Assembly (NCBI GenBank): GCA_964504655.1
Contig: CAZDFD010000012.1
Coordinates: forward strand, 1-64,000
DNA: 64,000 nucleotides
Source of the DNA: JANXAZ01 sp964504655
Lineage (GTDB): Bacteria; Pseudomonadota; Alphaproteobacteria; Geminicoccales; Geminicoccaceae
Reading direction: 5' to 3'
This document shows, piece after piece, positions 41,844 through 49,636 of the stretch. Position 1 is the first letter of the stretch. Each line of letters opens with the position of its first letter. Below the pieces are notes generated by a model that saw only the letters and a list, made by a program, of their open reading frames with translations, was not told where the DNA came from and searched no databases. Position numbers and translations under genes: made by a program.

Positions 41844-44288
41844 ATGGACCTGCCGGCACGGGTCGAGGTGGTCGTCGTGGGCGGCGGCATCGTCGGCTGC
41901 TCGGTCGCCTACCACCTGGCGCGGCTCGGCGCCGGCCGGGTCCTGCTGCTCGAGCGCCGGGCCCTCACCTGCGGCACGACCTGGCACGCGGCCGGGCTGA
42001 TCGGCCAGCTGCGCGCCACCCGGCGGCTCACCGAGCTCGCCCGCTACACCGCCACGCTCCTGCCCGAGCTCGAGGCCGAGACCGGCATCGCCACGGGCTT
42101 CCGGCAGCACGGCTCCTTGGCGCTCGCGCTGCACGCCGAGCGCTTCCACGAGCTCCGCCGCGGCGCCTCGATGGCCCGCTCCTTCGGGCTCGAGGTCGAG
42201 GTCCTGGGCGCGGCCGAGGCGCGCCGGCTGCACCCCCTGGCCGAGACCGGCGACGTCGTCGGCGCGGTGTTCCTGCCGAAGGACGGCCAGGCCGATCCCG
42301 TCGGCATCACCCAGGCCTTCGCCAAGGGGGCGCGCCAGCGCGGTGCCCGGATCGTCGAGGGCTGCCCGGTCGAGCGGATCCTGGTCGAGGGCGGCCGGGC
42401 GGTCGGGGTGCGCACGGCCGCGGGCGAGGTGCGCGCCGACACCGTGGTGCTCGCCGCCGGCATGTGGTCGCACGCCCTCGGCCGGGCGATCGGCGTCTCG
42501 ATCCCGCTGCACGCGGCCGAGCACTTCTACGTGGTGACCGAGCCGATCGCCGGCCTCCCCCGCGACCTGCCGGTCCTCCGCGTCATGGACGAGTGTGCCT
42601 ACTACAAGGAGGACGCCGGCAAGATCCTGCTCGGCTGCTTCGAGCCGGTCGCCAAGCCCTGGGGCATGGCCGGCATCCCCGAGGACTTCGCCTTCACCAC
42701 GCTGCCCGAGGACCTCGACCACTTCCAGCCGATCCTGGAGCGGGCGATGTACCGGCTGCCGGTCCTGCAGACGGCCGGCATCAAGACCTTCTTCAACGGG
42801 CCGGAGAGCTTCACGCCGGACGACCGCTACCTGCTCGGCGAGACGGCCGAGGTGCGCGACCTGTTCGTCGCCTGCGGCTTCAACTCGATCGGCATCCAGT
42901 CCTCGGGCGGCGCCGGCATGGCGCTCGCCCGCTGGATCCTGGACCGCCGGCCGCCGATGGACCTGTTCGACGTCGACGTGCGGCGGCTGCCGCGCTTCAT
43001 GTCGACCCGCGCCTTCCTGGCCGACCGCACGGTCGAGACGCTCGGCCTGCTCTACGCCATGCACTGGCCGGACCGGCCGATGGCGACCGCCCGGGGCGCC
43101 CGCCGCTCGCCCTGCCACGACCGGCTCCTGGCCTTGGGCGCGGTCATGGGTGAGGCGGCCGGCTTCGAGCGACCGGCCTGGTTCGCCCGCAGCGAGGCCG
43201 AGCGCGCCTGGCGGCCCGCCTGGGGCCGGCCCTGCTGGCACGAGGCCTGCGCCCGCGAGTGCCGGGCGATCGCCGAGGGCGTGGCGCTCCTCGACCTCTC
43301 GGGCATGGGCAAGATCCTGGTCACCGGGCCCGACGCGGCGGCCGTGCTCGACCGGCTCTCGACCGCCCGCCTCGACGTGGCCCCCGGCCGGGTGGTCTAC
43401 ACCTGCTGGCTCGATCCGGCGGGCGGCATCGTGAGCGAGCTGACGGCGACCCGGCTGTCGGAGACCGAGTTCCTGCTGGTCACCGCCACGGCCGGCCTCG
43501 CCCCCGACCTCGCCTGGCTGCGCAACCAGGTGCCGGCCGAGGCGCGCTGCGCCGTGGTCGACGTCACCGCCGGCTGGGCCCTGCTCGGCCTCATGGGCCC
43601 GCGCTCGCGCGCGCTCCTCGAGTCGCTCGCCGACGAGCCGCTGCCCGACGCCGCGCTCCCCTTCGCCACGAGCCGCGAGCTCGAGATCGGCTACGCCCGG
43701 GTGCGCGCGACCCGGCTCTCCTTCGTGGGCGAGCTCGGCTTCGAGCTCGCCGTGCCGGCCGACCAGGCGGTCCACCTGCTCGAGCGGATCCTGGCCGCGG
43801 GCGGCCCGGACCTCGTTCCGGCCGGCTCCTTCGCGCTGCAGAGCTGCCGGGTCGAGAAGGCCTTCCGCACGGCCGGCCCCGATCTCGGGCTCGAGGACGA
43901 CCCCTACTCGGCCGGGCTCGGCTTCACCGTGGCGCTCGACAAGCCGGGCGGCTTCCTCGGCCGCGACGCCCTCCTGCGCCGCCGCGAGCAGCCGGGCTTC
44001 GGCCGCCGCCGGCTGGTGGCGATCCGGCTCGACGGCGCGGAAGCCTGGCTGCACCGCGAGGAGCCGATCCTGCAGCGCGGCCGGATCGTGGGTGCCGTCA
44101 CCTCGGGTGCCTTCGGCCACCGGCTCCGGGCGCCGGTCGGGCTCGGCTGGGTGAGCCTCGACGAGCCGGTCACGGCGGCCCTGCTCGAGGCCGGCGGGTT
44201 CGCGGTCGAGGTGGCGGGCGAGCCGGTGCCGGCGACGCTGTCGCTGCGGCCGTTCTACGACCCGGACGGACGGCGGCTGCGCGGCTGA
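41844..44288 (+). CDS. Sarcosine/dimethylglycine dehydrogenase-like flavoprotein
   Basis: An 814-residue protein with an N-terminal FAD oxidase domain (VEVVVVGGGIVGCSVAYHLARLG) and a C-terminal aminomethyltransferase-like (GcvT) folate domain from about residue 440. CGTTWHAAGL holds the histidine that binds FAD covalently in dimethylglycine dehydrogenases. The folate domain includes VDVTAGWALLGLMGPRSR and FVGELGFELAVP. The enzyme oxidatively demethylates an N-methylated glycine and passes the one-carbon unit to tetrahydrofolate, which fits the formate-THF ligase downstream. Specific substrate not proven. Confidence 0.85.
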   Translation: MDLPARVEVVVVGGGIVGCSVAYHLARLGAGRVLLLERRALTCGTTWHAAGLIGQLRATRRLTELARYTATLLPELEAETGIATGFRQHGSLALALHAERFHELRRGASMARSFGLEVEVLGAAEARRLHPLAETGDVVGAVFLPKDGQADPVGITQAFAKGARQRGARIVEGCPVERILVEGGRAVGVRTAAGEVRADTVVLAAGMWSHALGRAIGVSIPLHAAEHFYVVTEPIAGLPRDLPVLRVMDECAYYKEDAGKILLGCFEPVAKPWGMAGIPEDFAFTTLPEDLDHFQPILERAMYRLPVLQTAGIKTFFNGPESFTPDDRYLLGETAEVRDLFVACGFNSIGIQSSGGAGMALARWILDRRPPMDLFDVDVRRLPRFMSTRAFLADRTVETLGLLYAMHWPDRPMATARGARRSPCHDRLLALGAVMGEAAGFERPAWFARSEAERAWRPAWGRPCWHEACARECRAIAEGVALLDLSGMGKILVTGPDAAAVLDRLSTARLDVAPGRVVYTCWLDPAGGIVSELTATRLSETEFLLVTATAGLAPDLAWLRNQVPAEARCAVVDVTAGWALLGLMGPRSRALLESLADEPLPDAALPFATSRELEIGYARVRATRLSFVGELGFELAVPADQAVHLLERILAAGGPDLVPAGSFALQSCRVEKAFRTAGPDLGLEDDPYSAGLGFTVALDKPGGFLGRDALLRRREQPGFGRRRLVAIRLDGAEAWLHREEPILQRGRIVGAVTSGAFGHRLRAPVGLGWVSLDEPVTAALLEAGGFAVEVAGEPVPATLSLRPFYDPDGRRLRG

Positions 44289-44443
44289 ACGCGGCCGCCC
44301 GGCGCGGAGCGCACGGGCGAGCGGGCGCCGCGGCCCGCGCAGACTCGGGAGGCGGGGCAGGTCGGATCGCATGCGCGAGCGGGTGTGCCGGCTCGCGCGG
44401 GCTCGGGGTGCGGGGCGGGTCAGATCGCGCGGGGGAGCGGGAA

Positions 44444-44543
44444 NNNNNNNNNNNNNNNNNNNNNNNNNNNNNNNNNNNNNNNNNNNNNNNNNNNNNNNNN
44501 NNNNNNNNNNNNNNNNNNNNNNNNNNNNNNNNNNNNNNNNNNN
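44444..44543. other. Assembly gap (100 N)
   Basis: Exactly 100 N with no shared sequence between flanks. It hides the 3' end of the Ala/Pro/His repeat gene on the minus strand. The gene frame stays open by chance across the N run into the end of the dehydrogenase gene, but this extension is not credible. Confidence 0.99.
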
Positions 44544-45648
44544 GGAGGATCGGTTCTCCGGGAGCGAACGGCTCGGAAGCCGCGGGCCGGGCCGCGGCGG
44601 CGGGTGCCCGTGGCGCTTCGGGGGCTGGTGCCCGTGGCGCTGCGGGGGCGGGTGCGGTTGCCGGGGCGGTCGGCTCGGGAGCCGTGTGCACGGCCGCCGA
44701 GTGCACGGCCGCCGCGTGCGGGGTCGCCGGGTCCGAGGCTGCGGCGGGCACGGTTGCCGGCTGTCCGGTTGCCGGGTGTCCGGTCGCCGGGTGCGCGGCT
44801 GCCGCGGGCACGGTCGCCGGGTGCGGGGTCGCCGGGTCCACGGCTGCGGCGGGCACGGTTGCCGGATGCGCGGTTGCCGCCTGTCCGGGTGCCGGCTGTC
44901 GGGTCGCCGTGTGGCGCAGCGCCGCGGCGGGGGACGCCCGGGGCGCCTCGGCCTCCGGCGCAGGGGCGGGCGCGGCGGCCTCGGGAGCCGCGTGCACGGT
45001 TGCCGGATGCGCGGCCGCCCGGTGCTCGGGTGCCGGGTGTCCGGGGGTCGGGTGTCGGGGTGCCGCGGCGGGGGAGGCCCGGGGCGGCTCGGCCTCCGGC
45101 GCGGGGGCGGCGGCCTCGGGAGCCGCGTGCACCGGCCGCTCCGGGCCGGCCGGGGCCGGGCCGGCGGCGGCCGGCGGCTCGAGGTCGAGCGGGTCGAGGC
45201 CGGCGGTCATGCGGGTCGCCTCGGCCACGGCACCCTTGCGGCGGATCAGCCGGGCGAGCCAGGCGAGGCGCTCGGGGTTGAGGCCCGGGACCGGCAGGGG
45301 CTGCGGCCGGGCGTCCTTGGCGAGCCCGAGCTCGTCCAGGACCTCGCGGCGGTCGCGGTCGAGCCGGGCGCGGGCGCGCAAGAGCCAGTCGGGGGAGGGC
45401 ATGCCCGGCACCGGGCGGTCGGCGAGCAGGCCGCCGACCAGCCGCTCCTCGAGCGCGTCCAGGCGGCGGGCCCGCCAGACCTGGGCGACGACGCCGTCGG
45501 CGGTGGCTCGCTCGGCCTCGTCGATCGGGTTGAGGCGGGCGTGCCAGGCGGCGCGCAGCCGCGCGAAGCCCTCCCGGTCGGGGTCGGGCACGAGCCCCTC
45601 GAGGCCGCCCAGGAGCGGCGGGGTGAGGGCGGAGGCGTCGGTCGGCAT
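44544..45648 (-). CDS. Ala/Pro/His repeat protein, 3' end lost in gap
   Basis: At least 368 codons from ATG at 45648 into the gap. Residues 1-150 are a helical, Arg/Leu-rich domain (EGFARLRAAWHARLNPIDEAERATADGVVAQVWRARRLDALEERL) similar in style to short hypothetical proteins that carry a similar 'LRAAL..L.P....E..LAERVAALWRLRRAERLE' segment. The rest is low-complexity, with repeats of (A/H)PATV, HPATG and PEAAAPAPEAEPPRASPAAA. It may be a surface or nucleoid-associated linker protein; no function can be assigned. Promoter-like AT-rich sequence precedes it (45676-45690). Confidence 0.6.
44700..45130 (-). repeat. Coding low-complexity repeat (Ala/Pro/His/Thr)
   Basis: Short imperfect repeats of GTGTCCGGTTGCCGG / GTCCGGGTGCCGG type on the plus strand. 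On the minus strand they encode PATVPAAA, HPATGHPATGQ and two larger copies of PEAAAPAPEAEPPRASPAAA. They lie inside one open frame and probably hindered assembly, leaving the gap next to them. Confidence 0.8.
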
Positions 45649-45722
45649 GCGCGGCTCCCGGTCGTGTCCCGGGCAAACATACCTAGATTAGGATGAGTGT
45701 CAAGGAGCCCGGGCCGCCCGCC

Positions 45723-47417
45723 TCAGAACAGGCCGCGGACCCGGCCCTGGGCGTCGAGGCCGATGTCGGCCGCCGCCGGGCGGCGCGGCAGGCCCGGCAT
45801 GGTCATGATCTCGCCGCACACCAGGACCACGAAGCCGGCCCCGGCGGCGAGCCGGACCTCGCGGATCGGCACGACGTGGCCGGAGGGCGCGCCCCTGAGG
45901 TTGGGGTCGGTCGAGAAGCTGTACTGGGTCTTGGCGATGCACACCGGCAGATGGCCGAAGCCGGTGGCCTCCAGCTCCTTCAGCCGGTCGCGCACCGCCT
46001 TGTCGGCGATGATGTCGGCGGCACCGTAGATCGAGGTGGCGATGGTGCGGGCCTTGTCCCAGAGCGGCAGGGCGTCCGGGTAGAGCGGGCGGAAGCCGCG
46101 CCCGTCCCCGGGCCGCGGTGCCGCGGCCAGCGCGCGGACCCGCTTGGCGAGCTCGAGGGCGCCGGCGCCGCCCTCGGCCCAGTGGTTGCAGCGCACCGCC
46201 TCGACGCCCAGCCGGTCCCGGCAGAAGGCGGCGACCAGCTCGAGCTCGTCCTCGCCGTCGCCCGCGAAGCGGTTGAGCGCCACGACCGTGGGCAGGCCGA
46301 ACCGGCGGAGGTTGAGGACGTGCCGCTCGAGGTTGGCGAGGCCCTTCTCGACCGCCTTCGGGTCGGGTCGGGCGAGCGCGTCCCGGGCCGTGCCGCCATG
46401 GTGGCGGAGCGCCCGCACGGTCGCCACGAGGACCGCGCAGGCCGGCTCGAGGCCGGCGATCCGGCACTTGATGTCGCAGAACTTCTCGGCCCCGAGATCG
46501 GCCCCGAAGCCGGCCTCGGTGACCACGTAGCCGGCGAGCGCGAGCGCGCTCCGGGTGGCGAGCGCGCTGTTGCAGCCGTGCGCGATGTTGCCGAACGGCC
46601 CGCCGTGGACCAGCGCCGGGGTGCCTTCGAGGGTCTGCACGAGGTTGGGCTCGAGGGCCTCGCGCAGGAGCACCGTCATGGCGCCCTGGGCCTCGAGCTC
46701 GGCGGCGGTCACCGGCGCCCGCTCGCGGGTCAGGCCCACCACCATGCGGCCGAGCCGGGCCTCGAGGTCGGCGAGATCGCGGGCGAGGCAGAGCACCGCC
46801 ATGACCTCGGAGGCCGGGGTGATGTCGAAGCCGCCCTCGCGCGGGAAGCCGTTGCCGGGCCCGCCCAGGCCGAGCACGATCCGGCGCAGCGCCCGGTCGT
46901 TCATGTCGAGCACGTGCCGCCAGAGCACGCGGCGCGGGTCGAGGGCCGGGGCGTCGCCCCAGTGCACGTGGTTGTCGACCATCGCCGCCAGGAGATTGTG
47001 GGCGGCGCCGATGGCGTGGAAGTCGCCGGTGAAGTGCAGGTTGATGCGCTCCATCGGCACGACCTGGGCGAAGCCGCCGCCGGCCGCACCGCCCTTCATC
47101 CCGAAGCAGGGGCCGAGCGAGGGCTCGCGCAGGCAGATCAGGGTCCGCTCACCCAGCCGCCGGAGCGCGTCGCCGAGCCCGACCGTGGTCGTGGTCTTGC
47201 CCTCGCCCGCGGGTGTGGGGGTGATCGCGGTCACGAGCACGAGCCGGCCGCGGGGCCGGCCCTCGAGGCCGGCGAGCCAGCCGAGGTCGAGCTTGGCGAC
47301 GTCGCGGCCGTAGGGGGTGAGGGCGGTCTCCGGCACGCCGAGCTCGCCCGCCACCTCGGCGATCGGGCGGAGCCGGGCGGCGCGGGCGATCTCGATGTCG
47401 GCGGGCTGTGGGCTCAT
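45723..47417 (-). CDS. fhs: Formate-tetrahydrofolate ligase
   Basis: Makes 10-formyl-THF from formate, ATP and THF. The 564-residue product has the P-loop TPTPAGEGKTTTTVGLGDAL, then SLGPCFGMKGGAAGGGFAQVVPMERINLHFTGD, and a GFGADLGAEKFCDIKCR segment, all characteristic of the family at its usual length. It probably recycles formate or formaldehyde-derived carbon from the amine dehydrogenase and sarcosine-type dehydrogenase encoded nearby. Not in an obvious operon. Confidence 0.96.
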   Translation of the reverse strand: MSPQPADIEIARAARLRPIAEVAGELGVPETALTPYGRDVAKLDLGWLAGLEGRPRGRLVLVTAITPTPAGEGKTTTTVGLGDALRRLGERTLICLREPSLGPCFGMKGGAAGGGFAQVVPMERINLHFTGDFHAIGAAHNLLAAMVDNHVHWGDAPALDPRRVLWRHVLDMNDRALRRIVLGLGGPGNGFPREGGFDITPASEVMAVLCLARDLADLEARLGRMVVGLTRERAPVTAAELEAQGAMTVLLREALEPNLVQTLEGTPALVHGGPFGNIAHGCNSALATRSALALAGYVVTEAGFGADLGAEKFCDIKCRIAGLEPACAVLVATVRALRHHGGTARDALARPDPKAVEKGLANLERHVLNLRRFGLPTVVALNRFAGDGEDELELVAAFCRDRLGVEAVRCNHWAEGGAGALELAKRVRALAAAPRPGDGRGFRPLYPDALPLWDKARTIATSIYGAADIIADKAVRDRLKELEATGFGHLPVCIAKTQYSFSTDPNLRGAPSGHVVPIREVRLAAGAGFVVLVCGEIMTMPGLPRRPAAADIGLDAQGRVRGLF

Positions 47418-47544
47418 GCGGGCTCACCTCGGGGCGCGGCGGAGCGAGCCTAGCGCCCCGCGCGCGCCGCCCCCAGGCCCGGCGACGCAGCCCGGGAGCG
47501 CGCCGGCTCGGGGGCCGGGCCGGATCGGGGGTCGGGCCGCCGGA

Positions 47545-49634
47545 TCAGGGGCCGCGGTAGAAGAGGTGCGGGCCGAGCTGCAGGCTCGTGCCGGCGAGCA
47601 GCCGATAGAGGAGGTCCTGCGGCCGCGGCGGCGGGGTCGGCCAGCAGCCCTGCGGACCGCAGCTCTGCCAGGGGTCCCAGCCCTGCGGCTCGAGGCCGAG
47701 CCGGCCGTCGCGGCCGCGCCAGAGGCCCCAGACCCGCTGCACGACGCCCGAGGGCAGCCAGCTCGTCTCGAGGTAGCGGCCATCGCCCAGGAGCTCGAGG
47801 CGGATGGTGGTGCGCCGGCCCTGGGCGTCGGTCGGCCAGGCGGTCCAGGCGCCCACGAGCTGCGGGTCGAGCAGGGCCGCGGGCGGCGGCCCGGGGGGCG
47901 GCGGCTGGGGTTGCGGCGGGGGTGGGGGCTGGGGTTGCGGCTGCGGCTGGGGCTGCGGTTGGGGTGGGGGTTGTGGCTGGGGCTGGGGTTGTGGCTGGCC
48001 GGCGTCGGCGAGCGNNNNNNNNNNNNNNNNNNNNNNNNNNNNNNNNNNNNNNNNNNNNNNNNNNNNNNNNNNNNNNNNNNNNNNNNNNNNNNNNNNNNNN
48101 NNNNNNNNNNNNNNTGGGGTGGGGGTTGTGGCTGGGGCTGGGGTTGTGGCTGGCCGGCGTCGGCGAGCGCGAAGCGCTCGAAGGCGAAACTGCCGGTGCC
48201 CCAGGCGGCGATGCCGACGGCACCTCGCCCGAAGCCCTGCTCGGCGAGCGTGCCGAGCGGCCGGCCGTCGGCGAGTACCCTGAGGGTCGTGCCCTGCTCG
48301 ACGAGCTCGAGGCGGACGCTCGCGCCCGGGCGGGCGACGCCCGGCCAGGTGCGCAGGGTGGAGAGCACGAGGCCGCCTCCCTCGCGGGCCTCGGCCCGCA
48401 GCGTGAGCCCGCCGGCGCCGTCGAGGAGCAGGTAGAAGGCGCGCTCGGCCGCCTCCTCGACGGCGTAGGCGAGGCCGCCGCCGCGACCCTGCGGCGCGCC
48501 TTCGGCTGCGACCGTGAGCGTCACCCGCCGGCGCCCGGCCGGTGGCGGCTCGCCGGGCACGAACAGCCGCCAGAGATTGTCGGCGTCGGCCGGGTTGCGC
48601 AGGAGGAAGCGGCCGGCCTCGATCGCGCGGGTCCAGGCGCCGTCCTGGCCGGGCCGCAGCAGCGGCCCGAGCGGGCCCATGTCGAGGCCGGCGGCCGGTG
48701 GTGCGGGTGCCGGCGCGGGTGCCGGCGTCGGCGCCGGTCCTGGTGCGGGTGCGGGCGGCGGTTCGCGACCCCGGGCCTGCGCCTTCACCTCCTCGACCCA
48801 GGCGTCCAGGAAGAAGCGGAACATCTCCCAGCAGAGCACGATCCGCTTCTCGTCGCCGCTCCAGAAGGCGTTGGCGAAGCCGCAGTCCTGGGCGATCACC
48901 GGGATCTCGCCGGGCGGCAGCAGCAGCACCTGGTTGAGCGCGTCGACGATCCCGGCGAAGCCGCCGCTCTGCCGCATGCCCTCCTCGAGCTCGCGGCCGA
49001 AGTCGCTCCGGGTCTCGCCGTAGACGAGCACGAAGCGGCCGTGCTCGCCCTGCGGCCGGGGCTGCCCCTCGGGCACGTACTTGCCGGCGAACAGCCGCTC
49101 CCAGGCCTTCTCCTTCTGGGGGTACTCGAGCTCGCATTTGCGGGCGCGCGGGATCGGCATCTCGGCCTTGACCACGAGCGGCCAGAAGCGGCCGGGGTCG
49201 CTGCCGTAGATCAGGCAGAGGATGTTGTAGTAGCGCTGGATGTCGAGGCTGTGCTCGTCCCACCAGGGGAACGCGCGGCCGCGCCGGAGCGCCGCCTCGG
49301 TGCCCTTCCAGAGCAGCCGCCAGGATTCGGCCGCGTGCAGGAGCGCCTCGATCGCCACCTCGGCGTCCTGGCCGCCCGCCTCCTTGGCGCCCTTGAGCAG
49401 GACCCAGGTCGCGAACTCGTCGACCACGTCCTCCTCGCGGCCGACCGTGGGCAGGTCGAACAGGTCGATCAGCGCGTGGCCGAGCTCGTGGAGGAAGACG
49501 AACACCATGGCCGAGCCGGTGAAGCGCGCCGCCTCCTCGGTCAGCCGCTCGACCGGGTCGGCCGGCCGCGCCGGGGCCGCCGCCGCCAGGACCAGGGCGA
49601 GCGCCAGGGCGAGCCCCCGGGCCTGCCGGCGCAC
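47545..49634 (-). CDS. Exported DUF4344 metallopeptidase with beta-rich and lipocalin-like C-terminal domains (interrupted by artificial gap)
   Basis: Order: GTG at 49634; a signal peptide (LALALALVLAAAAPARPA); a DUF4344 domain with the zinc motif FLHELGHALID (HELGH at residues 49-53) and the partner acid in EEDVVDEFATW; a Pro/Ala linker; a beta-rich domain (about 255-425) ending VGIAAWGTGSFAFERFALADA; a QP-rich linker; and a C-terminal domain (LVGAWTAWPTDAQG...) of lipocalin-like look. The N run 48015-48114 is bounded by an exact 55-base repeat. Removing 155 bases (100 N plus one copy) joins the two halves in one frame, so the gene is intact. Product: a periplasmic or surface metalloprotease, substrate unknown. 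Confidence 0.78.
47881..48014 (-). repeat. Coding QP/PQP repeat
   Basis: Tandem GGTTGCGGCTGGGGCTG-type repeats on the plus strand encode QPQPQP/PPPQP on the minus strand. They form the linker between the last two domains of the DUF4344 protein. Confidence 0.85.
47960..48014. repeat. 55-base direct repeat flanking the N run, left copy
   Basis: Identical over all 55 bases to 48115-48169. It is the last 55 bases before the N run. Equal overlap at contig ends is typical of de Bruijn assembly (k=55). Confidence 0.97.
48015..48114. other. Artificial assembly gap (100 N)
   Basis: The 55 bases before it (47960-48014) equal the 55 bases after it (48115-48169). The flanks are an assembly overlap, not missing DNA. 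Deleting the N run and one copy restores the reading frame of the DUF4344 gene. Confidence 0.9.
48115..48169. repeat. 55-base direct repeat flanking the N run, right copy
   Basis: The first 55 bases after the N run, identical to 47960-48014. See the left copy. Confidence 0.97.
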
Positions 49635-49636
49635 GC

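Noticed and set aside
44170..44443. Extension of the Ala/Pro/His repeat gene through the N run into the end of the sarcosine-type dehydrogenase.
   Set aside because: The frame is open only because N codons give no stop. The extension is Arg/Pro-rich antisense of a well-supported gene.
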